64,000 bases of DNA from Aeromonas piscicola (GCF_000820005.1 NZ_CDBL01000034.1:79611-143610), one strand, 5' to 3'; shown: positions 33,302 through 43,055, counted from the stretch's first letter. Notes: generated by a model not told the origin, from the letters alone. Translations and numbers: made by a program.

Positions 33302-35247
33302 TGGCTATCAGTGCCCACTGCATCCCCTGTGAGAAGAACAACTGCTGGATTGAGATAGACGTTCGCGACGAACAAAACCGCTCGTTCAAGGGGCAAAAGA
33401 CCACCTTGACCGATGCCACGGGCACCAGCAAAACCGTGACCCTGAAAGATGGCCCGACCCTGGTACAAGGCTTTGCTGTGGGGCCGGTCACCGTCAAGCT
33501 GGAGACCCAACCCTGGCTCAAAGCTGCTCAGTCCCGTGAAGCCCTGAAAGAGGGTGAAACCAGCCAGGTTCCCGCTTATACCGACAAACTCTTCGGACAC
33601 GACGATGTAAAGCGCGAACACATCAAGGTGACTTTCGGCGACCTTTGCCTCACTGACCCCGAGCAGCCGCTACCGGAAGGACATAAAGCTGGACAGGCCC
33701 AGCCGCCACGCTTTATCACCAAGCACTCCTACGTGATTGAGGTGAAAGGCTATCAGCTGAATATCCTGCGTATCGGGGTGTTCTTTGATGGCACCGCCAA
33801 CAACACCACCAAGCATGAAGAGGGTAAAGCGGCGCTTGAGGCCTTTCTGGCTCAATGTAGCGATCCGCTGGAGCAAGAGCGGATGCGTCAGCAGTGCATG
33901 GCTGGGGAGGTCTCGTTCAGCGATACCAGTCAGGCGAATGACGTTACTAATATCGGCAAGGCTTATGACTTGTACCAGTTGCCGCAACAAGGAAGATTAA
34001 CCGTTCCTGTGTATATCGACGGGATCGGTACGGAGTCGGGACAGGGGGATTCCACGCTTATCGGGCAAGGCATGGATGGGGGGGCTACATCCAGTTACGG
34101 CAAGGTGATACTTGCCTGTTGTGAGAAAATTGTTAATGAAATCAAGGGGGTGTTGAAAAATGTTCTACCAACGCTGGGTTGTATCCACAAGCTCGAATTT
34201 GACGTGTTCGGGTTTAGCCGGGGTGCATCGGCGGCGCGGCAGTTTGTGAACACCCTCGACCAGCAGGCCGATCACCCGTTGGTTGAAGCCGTTGCCAAAG
34301 AGACCAGCATTCGGCTGAAAGCGGGTTTTGACTGGGCCAGCCGGGAGGATTGCCGGATCAAGTTTGTCGGACTGTTCGATACGGTGTGCTCGTCGTTGCT
34401 GGAGGCGCGTAGCGTCACGCTAGCCCCGGATTGTGCGGAGCGCGTTGTGCACCTGACGGCCAAGGATGAGTGGCGTTACTTCTTTGCCCTGACCCGGATC
34501 ACTAATGACGTGGAGGGCAAAAAGATTGCGTCCAACTTCACCGAACTGGCGCTGCCAGGTTGCCATTCGGATATTGGTGGCGGTTATTACAGCCGCTGGA
34601 GTTTGCGCAACCCCAACAGTGATCCGGCGCTGACAGAGCAAAAGGCTATCAAGCTGTTTCAGAGTATGGAACCAGCAGGTTCTCGCCCAGAACAAAGCGT
34701 GGCTTACCAACGAGCCATGGATTATGCCCAAGCAAAACTGAGCCAAGGCTGGGGCAACGGGGTGACTGTGTTACCTTCTCCAGCTAGCGATCCAGTGAAA
34801 GGGAAACTCAATTTGCGAGTTCGCACGTTAAACCGTCCAGAGTTTGGCTGGAAAAGACCGTTGGAAGTGAGTGTTACGGTGCTGATCAATCGGGTTGTTG
34901 AAGGTGAGTATTCCCGTATCCCCCTACACATCATGGTGGAAGCCGCACGGGCGGCTGGGGTGCCGGTTCAGGAGTGGAAAGCAGACAACAGAGACTTGAT
35001 GCTGGAGAGCGGCGCCCCGATGCGGCCACGGGTTGATTTGAGCAAGCTGGATGAGCATTGGGTTAATGCAGGTAGCGAGGCTGGGGTGGCCAAAGATTTG
35101 AGTCAACAGCTCCCGGATGATGTCTATCGATACTTGCGCTTTGAGTACCTGCACCACAGTGCGGATGATGGGATTGTTAACGGGACAAATCGTATCAAAG
35201 GGCAAGAAGCTCGCCGCATGATCAGTAACTTGGAGGGGGGTAAATGA
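33301..35247 (+). CDS. Tle1-type T6SS phospholipase effector (DUF2235)
   Basis: 648 aa. The central DUF2235 alpha/beta-hydrolase domain begins at RIGVFFDGTANNTTKHEEG (~residue 157). The nucleophile elbow Gly-Phe-Ser306-Arg-Gly, a candidate acid Asp360 (GLFDTV) and His422 (GCHSDIGGGYY) form a triad like that of Tle1. Tle1 enzymes hydrolyse membrane phospholipids of target cells. The first ~150 residues (CIPCEKNNCW and a beta-sandwich-like stretch) may dock to VgrG or adaptor. It is followed at once by a lipoprotein gene, the expected immunity partner. Confidence 0.9.
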   Translation: MAISAHCIPCEKNNCWIEIDVRDEQNRSFKGQKTTLTDATGTSKTVTLKDGPTLVQGFAVGPVTVKLETQPWLKAAQSREALKEGETSQVPAYTDKLFGHDDVKREHIKVTFGDLCLTDPEQPLPEGHKAGQAQPPRFITKHSYVIEVKGYQLNILRIGVFFDGTANNTTKHEEGKAALEAFLAQCSDPLEQERMRQQCMAGEVSFSDTSQANDVTNIGKAYDLYQLPQQGRLTVPVYIDGIGTESGQGDSTLIGQGMDGGATSSYGKVILACCEKIVNEIKGVLKNVLPTLGCIHKLEFDVFGFSRGASAARQFVNTLDQQADHPLVEAVAKETSIRLKAGFDWASREDCRIKFVGLFDTVCSSLLEARSVTLAPDCAERVVHLTAKDEWRYFFALTRITNDVEGKKIASNFTELALPGCHSDIGGGYYSRWSLRNPNSDPALTEQKAIKLFQSMEPAGSRPEQSVAYQRAMDYAQAKLSQGWGNGVTVLPSPASDPVKGKLNLRVRTLNRPEFGWKRPLEVSVTVLINRVVEGEYSRIPLHIMVEAARAAGVPVQEWKADNRDLMLESGAPMRPRVDLSKLDEHWVNAGSEAGVAKDLSQQLPDDVYRYLRFEYLHHSADDGIVNGTNRIKGQEARRMISNLEGGK

Positions 35248-35930
35248 GACGCTGGTTATTACTACCGTTACTGTTGCTCGGGCTGATGGCCTGCCAAGAC
35301 AACGGCCCGACCAAGATGGATTGGAGCTACAGCGTTGGCTCTAATGCGGATGAGATCTGGCATACCCAAGCCCTGTTTTCTCGGGAAGGAGTGAGAACCC
35401 ATGAGTCGAGTAATGGTACCGTGTCTGCCGTGAGCGAGCGGCTTTTAAAAGACAAGAGCTATCGCTGGTTTGTTGGAAAAGGCAGGAGTTTTTACGGCCA
35501 GCCGGTGCCTGACAAGGTGGAGATCGAATGGGTGTCGTATCACGACAAAAAGCGGTACGGTATTACGCTAGAGCTCCCCCAGGATTTGGGCAAGCAGATG
35601 GCGCAGCGTTACCGCCTCAAAGGTGATCGAATTGCCCAACGTAACTACATCGCGTTAGGGCTCGCCCCCGGCGGGTATGTGGAGGTGTTCTTGGAGAGCC
35701 CTGATCCGCTGCCAGATGTGCTGATTGCGAGTGGTATGGCCCATGAAGTGACCGACGATTGGTATGACAAGAAAGTCCCACTCAATCGGCAGTATGGGAT
35801 TGATGAGTTCACAGAGCGATTTGGTGCTCTCTACCAGAAAAATCCTATCCCTACCGGTGAAGCATGGGCTCCTATCATGGAAGCCTACCGCGCCACACAG
35901 CCCAAGACGGATACCGATCCGGTCAATTGA
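35244..35930 (+). CDS. Tli1-type immunity lipoprotein (DUF2931)
   Basis: 228 aa. Lipoprotein signal peptide MRRWLLLPLLLLGLMAC with lipobox Leu-Met-Ala-Cys17. The mature part resembles DUF2931 proteins (WSYSVGSNADEIWHTQ, EWVSYHDKKRYGITLELP, GLAPGGYVEVFL), the usual periplasmic immunity proteins of Tle1 effectors. The start overlaps the effector stop (ATGA). Residue after Cys is Gln, so sorting to the outer membrane is expected. It should protect against self-intoxication. Confidence 0.85.
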   Translation: MRRWLLLPLLLLGLMACQDNGPTKMDWSYSVGSNADEIWHTQALFSREGVRTHESSNGTVSAVSERLLKDKSYRWFVGKGRSFYGQPVPDKVEIEWVSYHDKKRYGITLELPQDLGKQMAQRYRLKGDRIAQRNYIALGLAPGGYVEVFLESPDPLPDVLIASGMAHEVTDDWYDKKVPLNRQYGIDEFTERFGALYQKNPIPTGEAWAPIMEAYRATQPKTDTDPVN

Positions 35931-35956
35931 TTTGGATAGTGGTATAAGAGGTATCA

Positions 35957-36133
35957 ATGAAGCAGTACCAAAACTGGCTAGCCCAGTATCTGCTTTGTCG
36001 TCGTGATAACGATCATGCCATGGCCGCAGAATTGGCCGAGAGCATCTGGGCTTTCTGGCAGGCCAGAGGAGATAAGGTTAAGCATACCAAGTGGCAGAAG
36101 GTCTATCAGGATCACCTGCAACAGACCACCTGA
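35957..36133 (+). CDS. 58-aa ORF ending the Tle1 operon
   Basis: Starts MKQYQNWLAQYLLCRRDNDH and ends DHLQQTT; AGAGG lies 5 bases before ATG 35957 and the gap to the immunity gene is 26 bases. The product is helical, with basic and acidic faces and no signal peptide. Its position suggests a small accessory of the effector-immunity module. Not recognised. Confidence 0.5.
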   Translation: MKQYQNWLAQYLLCRRDNDHAMAAELAESIWAFWQARGDKVKHTKWQKVYQDHLQQTT

Positions 36134-36146
36134 CAGGCAAGGCTAA

Positions 36147-36292
36147 TGGCCAGGGAAGGCGCTGCATTAGCTTTATGCCCATCAGGTGGCTGCGTAGCAT
36201 AACGGATTAACTAGCACGACAGCAGAGCCTAATCCATCACTTTATTCACTCAGCGTAGATTTTCTCCATGATACACCGAGCCTTATGGCTGG
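36147..36292. repeat. Imperfect ~145-bp direct repeat, copy 1
   Basis: Matches 41623-41766 at most positions, for example the shared block TTTATGCCCATCAGGTGGCT. Both copies end in the first codons of a Sel1-type lipoprotein gene (ATG at 36268 here, then HRALWL). Here the gene is cut after about ten codons by the 3' end of 36306-36845. Confidence 0.8.
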
Positions 36293-36305
36293 CGCTAAAT
36301 AGCTG

Positions 36306-36845
36306 TTATTTTGGCCCATCTAGTATGATTATTTCAGCAGTACTTCCCGAACCGACAAAAGCCACTTGGTATTGATAATCACTATAGTTAATATATCCAA
36401 CCATATAAAAATCAGTTTCAGTTCTTGGGATTTTACTTTGTGCCTCTGGGGTAAGCGATAAATCATCTAGCTTGACTGACACCTTGCCTTTATTCGCTCC
36501 GCTCCATATATATTGAAAATCCAGATAATACAGGGGCTCTCTCGTTGTTTTACCTTGCTGAATAAACCATTCCAGGCTAATTGAGCTGGCAAAAAATTTT
36601 GACGCATTGAATGATGCATCTGCAGTTTCGCCTGGCCCTATAAAAATTGGCGGCATAACACCTACGGTCGTGTTGTCCTTATCACCATTTTTAAATTTAT
36701 ATGTTTTTAATGTCGAGCTCTGCGTGAGATTACTGATTCGAATAGTTAATGTTACCCCAGACTCAAAATATTCCTTTGCCTGTTTAGCCGCTTTTAACAA
36801 TGAAGACGGTACATCACCCAAATCAATTAATGCATTAGTAGTCAT
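36306..36845 (-). CDS. Uncharacterised protein (179 aa)
   Basis: Starts MTTNALIDLGDVPSSLLKAA with GAGGAT upstream. After a helical start the protein is beta-rich (GVTLTIRISNLTQSS, FIGPGETADASFNAS, LYYLDFQYIWSG), suggesting a beta-sandwich. No signal peptide. AT-rich compared with the backbone. No family recognised; a lectin- or cytolysin-like fold is conceivable. Probably co-transcribed with 36905-37372. Confidence 0.62.
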   Translation of the reverse strand: MTTNALIDLGDVPSSLLKAAKQAKEYFESGVTLTIRISNLTQSSTLKTYKFKNGDKDNTTVGVMPPIFIGPGETADASFNASKFFASSISLEWFIQQGKTTREPLYYLDFQYIWSGANKGKVSVKLDDLSLTPEAQSKIPRTETDFYMVGYINYSDYQYQVAFVGSGSTAEIIILDGPK

Positions 36846-36904
36846 ATTTTATCCTCAAAACTGACGGGCCATTAAATAATGGTCCGTCACTTGACAATTA
36901 GGTG

Positions 36905-37372
36905 CTATACCAAAGCATGCTGTAGCTCTGCCTTTACCTCATTTTTAGATTTTGCAGTGGCATCTACAATTTCCACTTTGCAATGATTACCATCAATGGG
37001 GCTGTTTGCATATAACGCCTTAGAAAGTGGATCTGCTTTGCTACGGCTAATCGCCTTTGTCGTATCCGTATCAGAAAGAATGGCATGCAACTCTTTATCG
37101 ATAAGCTCCCATGCGCAGACACTAGATGCATCTACGCTAAACCATGGCGTGGTAACTTTGATTACAGATGAGCTGAATGAGAAATCTAGGTAACTATTCG
37201 TGCCAGCGACCTTAAAATAGAACTGTGTCTCGCTCCCATGGTAGTTCACCAATTCAAACTCAACAGCTTCAGCTTCAGAACCATCACCATAGAAAGCATC
37301 ATGATTTTTGATCATTTTGACATAGCCAAAATCGTTACCATTGAATTCTAGCTTCAGAATTTTTTTACCCAT
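36905..37372 (-). CDS. Uncharacterised protein (155 aa)
   Basis: Starts MGKKILKLEFNGNDFGYVKM. Beta-rich, acidic, no signal peptide, two Cys. AAAGGTG lies before ATG. It lies 59 bases upstream of the 179-aa gene and reads the same way. Its layout (short strands with Gly/Asn/Asp turns) resembles small cytosolic beta-barrel or lectin-like proteins, but no family is recognised. Confidence 0.6.
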   Translation of the reverse strand: MGKKILKLEFNGNDFGYVKMIKNHDAFYGDGSEAEAVEFELVNYHGSETQFYFKVAGTNSYLDFSFSSSVIKVTTPWFSVDASSVCAWELIDKELHAILSDTDTTKAISRSKADPLSKALYANSPIDGNHCKVEIVDATAKSKNEVKAELQHALV

Positions 37373-37733
37373 TTAAGCACACCTTTAAGGTTACGTTGAA
37401 ATAACTAGAACACGGAAATAAACAGTTACATCTTGTGCGTTTGTTTAAGATGGATTGCGTTCATTGCCGTGCAGACAAATCTACACAGCTAACTTCAATG
37501 CATATACTGACAAATGTATCAGTATGACATCTGAAAGAATTCAGCTACCAGGTTTAAAAATAAAAATGTCATTGTGTATCAGTATTTTATGGTGGCACAA
37601 GAAATGAAAAAATCGCGTTGACACACACTGCCGTTACAAAAAATCAGTTCATACCTCATAAATAGAAGAAGATTTTATGGAAGGTGCGAATAAGTACATC
37701 ATGAACAAAAATGGACATTCCATTCATTTAAAA

Positions 37734-38000
37734 TCAATTGGTTAGGAGACTGCGCTTTTGTGCCATATGACTTGTTCGCACCTTCCCTAATCGTTTGATG
37801 CGCGTTCTGAGCGTCAGGTTGTTACGCTCGATACGCTGCGTGAAAATTTTCCCGGTCAGATGTATCTCGCGAGGAAACCCCCTAGTGTAGCTACCCCAGT
37901 CATCGCTGGCGATAAAGCCAATCTGGAAAGGGGAACGTAAACTCAGCAAGCGCTTACCTTCGGCAGAAATAAGGTATTCGGCCTGTTCAAGTACATGCGC
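37734..38000 (-). pseudogene. IS1-type transposase (InsB) remnant
   Basis: The minus strand encodes FIASDDWGSYTRGFPREIHL and FTQRIERNNLTLRTRIKRLG, the conserved C-terminal part of InsB of IS1 (catalytic Asp and Arg-Ile-Glu-Arg motif). N-terminal part and InsA are absent. Confidence 0.75.
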
Positions 38001-38176
38001 GTATGTCGGAGGCCTCTAAAAGAATCAAAGGTACATGGTCGCCATTAATCGCTATAAATAATTTCAGCTAAATTTTTTTACCTGCTAAGGTTACTTCGTA
38101 CTGCGTGAGCAAGGTAAAAAGCCATTACGTAGTCACATCCATCATGTTTCACTTTATTTAAAAGGAATTCATCGAT

Positions 38177-38866
38177 ATGAGCAGCCAAACAATCACAGTG
38201 TTCATTGAGGAAATTCAACTTGACGCACAGAAAAAAAACAATTACAGCTTCTATTTGGCCAAGAAAGTAAACGACGATTTTACTGTGGTTTGGCAATCAA
38301 AAGGTCCTGTTGCCAAAGTCGGCAGTCCTAGCTATCAATATAAAAACACTTTTGATATCACGACCCCGTCGTTTATGGTCAACTTTACCAATGACTCGGT
38401 CCATGCGGGTGATCTGACCTTCACCTCCGGGGGGAAAAATTTGGCAATCAGCACTGGCCAAATTACGACCCTCCAAGATACGGGCATTTTCACTCCCGCC
38501 AAAAACGGAGGGAAACCCTCGGATATTCTTGTCGTCAACCAGTTGCAAGGCAATCCCCATCAGGTTCTGCTGGACTCCAATGGAAAATTCCTCTGGGTGA
38601 ACCGTCAGAGCGGCATGAACATTGGCACTGCAACACTGACCCCGAAGAATGAATATCAACTGTGGTTCGGCAATATTCAAGAAACCGGCACCTTGATCGC
38701 TACCAACTTGTCCAACCCCTATGTCGTGACCCTGCAAGATGGCGGCAGTATTGTCCTCACATATAACAACGAGGGAAAATGGGTAACCGGTGAACCTGCC
38801 GATCGCTTGAGTGCCGCCGAAGTCAAGGCGCTGCACGCAAGGGTCGGGATCAAAGACCCCGCATAA
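38177..38866 (+). CDS. Uncharacterised protein, paralogue A (229 aa)
   Basis: Starts MSSQTITVFIEEIQLDAQKK with AAGGA before ATG. No signal peptide. Beta-rich and apparently two-domain: residues 1-112 (FYLAKKVNDDFTVVWQ, FMVNFTNDSVHAGDLTFTSG) and 115-215 (VVNQLQGNPHQVLLDSNGK, NEYQLWFGNIQETGTLIATN), joined by a short linker. A strong terminator follows and then paralogue B. Not recognised as any named family. The context (T6SS effector operon on one side, large toxin on the other) allows a toxin, lectin or effector role but none is shown. Confidence 0.65.
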   Translation: MSSQTITVFIEEIQLDAQKKNNYSFYLAKKVNDDFTVVWQSKGPVAKVGSPSYQYKNTFDITTPSFMVNFTNDSVHAGDLTFTSGGKNLAISTGQITTLQDTGIFTPAKNGGKPSDILVVNQLQGNPHQVLLDSNGKFLWVNRQSGMNIGTATLTPKNEYQLWFGNIQETGTLIATNLSNPYVVTLQDGGSIVLTYNNEGKWVTGEPADRLSAAEVKALHARVGIKDPA

Positions 38867-38897
38867 TCCTCATGGTATGAGTGCACGCAGCGCTAAA

Positions 38898-38933
38898 TAA
38901 AAACCCTGTACGTCTGAGACGTACAGGGTTTTT
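38898..38933 (+). terminator. Strong terminator between paralogues A and B
   Basis: ACCCTGTACGTC pairs perfectly with GACGTACAGGGT around a 3-base loop, followed by TTTTT (and preceded by A-run). It ends the paralogue A unit, so B has its own promoter. Confidence 0.92.
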
Positions 38934-39008
38934 GTTAGTGACGACAGAGCCACGTTCGAACGACCTTGTGCGGCGGCGCACATTATCGAATGAGTACGAG
39001 AGTGACCA

Positions 39009-39733
39009 TGAGCCAGAAAACCATAATCGTTTACATCGATGAAAAGCAGCTTGTTGCGCAAAAGGTAAATAACCACAGCCTCTACCTGGCCAGAAAGGTG
39101 AATGAAACCTTTACGGTTATCTGGGTTGCAAAGCCACCACTGGCAACAGTCAATCAATCGACCTATCAGTACCAGAATATCTTCAGCATACAGGACGCCT
39201 CTTACATGGTTAATTATACAAATGCACCAGTACAAGAGGGGGATGTCAGCTTTGCTTCAGGCGGAAAGAGTTTGCCCATCGCTGTGGGGCAAGTAACGAA
39301 GCTGAATCAGTATGGTGTATTCAGTGCAGCAGAGAACGATGGCGCGCCAGGCGATGTTTCAATAGACAATCAACTTCAAGGCAACCCCAGCGAGATGTTG
39401 CTGGACTCTAAGGGCCTTAAGCTCTGGGTGAATTGTTCAGGTGGTATGAACAAAGGCCTAGCAGCGATGACACCGCGCAATGAGTTTCAGCTATGGTTCG
39501 GTCCGGTACAGGTGGCGGGTTCATTGATTCCCAAGAGCCTGTCCAATGTTTGCACGGTTAGCGTAGGCGATGGACAAACTGAAACTGTTACTTACAACGC
39601 TGAAGGCGATTGGGTAAGCGGCCAACCCCGCGTGCGTTTGACAAAAGAAGCAGTCATAGCCCTACAGATCAGGGTGGATAAAGCAGTGAAGCTGGCCAGA
39701 GCCTCCCAAGCCTACAACGGTGAACCAGTTTAG
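39009..39733 (+). CDS. Uncharacterised protein, paralogue B (241 aa)
   Basis: Same length and plan as paralogue A: start MSQKTIIVYIDEKQLVAQKV, then LYLARKVNETFTVIW, YMVNYTNAPVQEGDVSFASG, DNQLQGNPSEMLLDSKG, NEFQLWFGPVQVAGSLI. Identity looks near one half over the full length, so an older duplication. ATG 39009 was taken by alignment with A; an in-frame start at 38966 is possible but lacks a ribosome site. A C-terminal extension of ~20 residues is basic. Function unknown. Confidence 0.64.
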
Positions 39734-39960
39734 AGGGGCCGGTTATCAACTTCATGCTCGTTTTCAAAAACCTACGAGAAGCAAAGCACCAGTTCGCTAG
39801 CCTAGGCCATTTATGAGGGGAAATTGCAGCACTGCAATTTAGGACTAATAGAGGAAAAACGGCCTTAAGATATGGAAAGCAAACTGAAAGCGCCCGCTCT
39901 GAAGGTGGCTAGTTGGGGGTTACTGGATTTGACCCCATAGGTCCAGACACTTTTTCCCGC

Positions 39961-40839
39961 TTAGGGTTGTGATACCCGACTGCGCAGAAATTCCCGGGGT
40001 GAACGGTATCCCAAGGCGTTGTGCGGGTGGTGCTCGTTATAATGCTCAAACGCGATGGCCAAATTGCCTACCGCTGTTCGGCTATCTGGTTTCGGCATCA
40101 TCTCGATATAGTCTCGCTTCATCGTCTTCACGAAGCTCTCCGCTATACCGTTGCTCTGTGGGCTTCTCACCGCCGTCGTTCTGGGCTCCAACCCGATTTC
40201 TCGTGCAAACGCGCGGGTCTCATGGGCTCGATACGCCGAACCATTATCTGTCAGCCATTCTACCGGTGATGCCGGCAACGCATCCCCGAAGCGACGTTCG
40301 ACAGATCTCAGCATGACATCTTGCACTGTGTCACTGTCGTAACCCCCGGTACTGGCCGCCCAGTCCAACGCCTCCCTATCGCAGCAGTCCATGGCGAACG
40401 TGACACGTAGTTTTTCACCGTTATCACAGCGAAATTCAAAGCCATCCGAGCACCAACGTCGATTGCTCTCTTTGACGGCAACACGCCCCTTATGTGCCTG
40501 CTGGGCCAATGGTGCCGCCGGTTTTCTTTCCAGCAGCAGGCCATGATCGCGCATAACGCGATGTACCCGCTTAGCGTTTACTACAGGCAGTCGTGTTGCC
40601 TCTGACTGACGCCGTAACAGCGCCCAGACCCGGCGATAGCCATAGGAGGGAAGCTCTGCCATCGCCTCCATGATACGGCCAAGTAAGGCTGTATCATCAC
40701 GCTGGCGATGATGACGACCATCTTGCCAACCCGGTTTTCGATGAACACGAACGGATAGTTGCGCACGCGATACATTAAGAGCCTGGCTCACAGCACTTAA
40801 TCGCCGTTCCCCGGCAACAAGGGCGCATGCGCAATCCAT
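39961..40839 (-). CDS. IS3-family transposase OrfB (DDE integrase domain)
   Basis: 292 aa. Catalytic residues of the rve/DDE domain: Asp in RWCSDGFEF, Asp in WLTDNGSAY and Glu in [10 protein letters not shown], plus the upstream [11 protein letters not shown] helix-turn-helix-like linker of IS3 enzymes. Overlaps orfA by 43 bases in another frame, so the active OrfAB fusion would arise by ribosomal frameshift. Appears intact. Confidence 0.92.
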   Translation of the reverse strand: MDCACALVAGERRLSAVSQALNVSRAQLSVRVHRKPGWQDGRHHRQRDDTALLGRIMEAMAELPSYGYRRVWALLRRQSEATRLPVVNAKRVHRVMRDHGLLLERKPAAPLAQQAHKGRVAVKESNRRWCSDGFEFRCDNGEKLRVTFAMDCCDREALDWAASTGGYDSDTVQDVMLRSVERRFGDALPASPVEWLTDNGSAYRAHETRAFAREIGLEPRTTAVRSPQSNGIAESFVKTMKRDYIEMMPKPDSRTAVGNLAIAFEHYNEHHPHNALGYRSPREFLRSRVSQP

Positions 40840-41192
40840 TTTTTTGCTCGGCCATACTCCACGGCTTCTTTGAGGATCTCGTTCTCCATGGTCTTCTTCT
40901 CGAGCAGACGCTGGAGCTCTCGGATCTGCTTGATAGCCGCAGCCAACTCGGAAGCAGGGACAACATCCTCACCTGCGGTGATCGCTGTGAGAGAGCCCTC
41001 CTGGAATTGTTTGCGCCATTTGAAAAGCTGGTTGGCGTTGACGTCGTGCAAGCGAGCAACATGAGAGACGGTCATCCCGGGCTCAAAGGTCTGCTGCACG
41101 ATGGCGATCTTTTCTTGTGGAGTCCGGCGTCGACGGCGCTCGACCCCTGTTAACACTTCGACCATCTTCTCGTTGTGACTAGTACTGAACAT
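40797..41192 (-). CDS. IS3-family OrfA (HTH protein)
   Basis: 131 aa. HTH_Tnp_1 domain: [21 protein letters not shown] then [15 protein letters not shown], followed by a leucine-zipper-like coiled coil ([20 protein letters not shown]) that links to OrfB. It binds the IS ends. Intact. Confidence 0.9.
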   Translation of the reverse strand: MFSTSHNEKMVEVLTGVERRRRRTPQEKIAIVQQTFEPGMTVSHVARLHDVNANQLFKWRKQFQEGSLTAITAGEDVVPASELAAAIKQIRELQRLLEKKTMENEILKEAVEYGRAKKWIAHAPLLPGNGD

Positions 41193-41622
41193 AGTTCCAA
41201 GACTACCTCTTAAGTTAAGAGGGGCGAAGTGTCTGGATCTTCAAGGGGCCAATCTAGTTACTGCATGGGGAGTTCTTCGACCTGTACACGGTAGTTGACC
41301 TGCTGCAGGTGCCGAGCGATGTTGCCAGCGATGTTATGCACTACCTACGTTGTCTCCGCTATGTGGAGACAGTGGCAGAAACGCGGAGCTGTAAAAAAGA
41401 AGCTGGCAAAAGCTTGCGCCGAATCTTCATCAAGGTGGTCGCTATCCATCCAGAGCCACCCAGCAAAGCCCCTCCGGCCAAAGTCGACGTTCTGCATTCA
41501 AAGCTGGCCCAGCTTTCCAAGACTATGCCTTTACCGCAGGGAAAACGCTGAAACGGCCTAGTGTGAGTAAGAGGAAAATGGGAAGGCTGCACTTCTTCTA
41601 TCTGCCTGACAGCGCCTGAGCA

Positions 41623-41766
41623 TTGCCATGGGAGGCGGTGCATCAGCTTTATGCCCATCAGGTGGCTGCGTAGCATAATGGATCAGCCAGCAAGACAGCA
41701 GTGCCTCACCCGTCACTTTTTCACTCTGCGAAGATTTTCCCATAACACACCGAGCCTTATGGCTGG
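41623..41766. repeat. Imperfect ~145-bp direct repeat, copy 2
   Basis: Second copy of the repeat at 36147-36292. Here it runs on into a Sel1-type lipoprotein gene instead of stopping after a few codons. Confidence 0.8.
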
Positions 41767-42107
41767 TACTGGCAGCCAGTATGCTTGCAGCCTGTACTTC
41801 CACTGCGTCACTCACTGACGCCGAGTTATCCCAAGCCGCAAAACAGGGGGATGGCCGAGCTCAATATGAGCTAGCCAAACAGCTGGCTAGTCAGCCCGAT
41901 TACCCCAATGCCATGCACTGGATGCAGCAAGCAGCAGAGCAGTCGGGCCCCTTGGCCGCCGATCAGCAGATCCGTGCTAACGCAGCATGGCAAGTAGGTG
42001 ACTGGTATCAGGCTGGGCTCGGTGAGCCCAAAAATCCGGCGCTCGCTACCCAGTGGTGGCAGCGTTCAGCTCGCCTTGGCAACGCCCAAGCCAGCTACCG
42101 TACCCGG
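41742..42107 (+). pseudogene. Sel1-repeat lipoprotein, 5' part only
   Basis: The frame encodes a lipoprotein leader (HRALWLVLAASMLAAC) then Sel1/TPR repeats (AKQGDGRAQYELAKQLASQ, DYPNAMHWMQQAAEQSG, PALATQWWQRSARLGNAQ). The codon aligned with the ATG of the other copy (36268) is ATA here, so the natural start may be lost; the first ATG is at 41781, inside the leader. After ~120 codons the frame passes without a stop into an IS110 transposase fragment. Sel1 lipoproteins next to T6SS lipase effectors often act as immunity proteins; that role here is inferred. Confidence 0.72.
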
Positions 42108-42635
42108 CAGCCGAACGCACTCAACTTTGATGTGCGCACCTTGCTCTATCAACTGGTCGGTATCGATCTGATCCAGATCCATGGCATTGGCCCTTACCTG
42201 GCACTGCGTTTGGTGGCCGAGTGTGGAACGGATCTGAGTCGCTGGCGAACAGCCCAACACTTCACCTCCTGGCTGACACTGGCTCCGGGCTGCCGGATCA
42301 GTGGCGGCAAGGTGTTGTCAGCTCATACTCGCAAGACCAAGAATCGAGTGACCGCCCACTTACGACTGGCAGCGGTGACCATCGGCAGAACAAATACGGC
42401 GCTGGGGGCATTCTACCGACGGTTGTCAGCGCGCATCGGCAAAGCGAAGGCGGTCACCGCCACGGCGCGCAAGATCGCGGTCTTGTTCTACAACGCCATG
42501 CGTTTTGGTATGAACTATCAGGATCCCGGTGCCGATCATTACGAGCAGCAGTACCGAGATCGGGTGGTCAAGGGATTGCATCGTCGGGCCGCCGAGTTTG
42601 GTTTCACCCTACAGGCAATCGAGGGTGTTTCTTAG
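42108..42635 (+). pseudogene. IS110-family transposase, C-terminal part
   Basis: ~175 residues of the IS116/IS110/IS902 C-terminal domain: IDLIQIHGIGPYLALRLVAE, then LAPGCRISGGKVLSAHTRK and the ALGAFYRRLSARIGKAKAVT helix. The N-terminal RuvC-like half is missing. It is fused in frame to the Sel1 fragment, making one open frame 41781-42635. Confidence 0.82.

Positions 42636-43055
<420 letters not shown>

Larger units (their letters stand above)
39924..41256 (-). mobile_element. IS3-family insertion sequence, 1333 bp, with 5-bp target duplication
   Basis: Ends TGGATTTGACCCC (39924) and GGGGCCAATCTA (to 41256) are imperfect inverted repeats that continue inward as CCAGACACTT on both sides. GTTAC is duplicated at 39919-39923 and 41257-41261. 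orfA and orfB overlap on the minus strand as usual for programmed frameshifting. A truncated relative lies at 55276-55654. Confidence 0.93.
39872..41551 (+). pseudogene. 113-aa gene interrupted by the IS3 element
   Basis: Removing the IS (39924-41256) and one copy of its GTTAC duplication restores one open frame from ATG 39872 to TGA at 41549. The protein begins MESKLKAPALKVASWGLLHG and ends KLAQLSKTMPLPQGKR; the IS falls after ~17 codons. It is hydrophilic with a helical middle (VMHYLRCLRYVETVAETRS). Not recognised. Confidence 0.7.

Noticed and set aside
33301..35247. Tle1-like protein considered as a plain housekeeping DUF2235 hydrolase
   Set aside because: The overlap with a DUF4123 adaptor and a DUF2931-like lipoprotein, right after vgrG, makes a T6SS effector far more likely.
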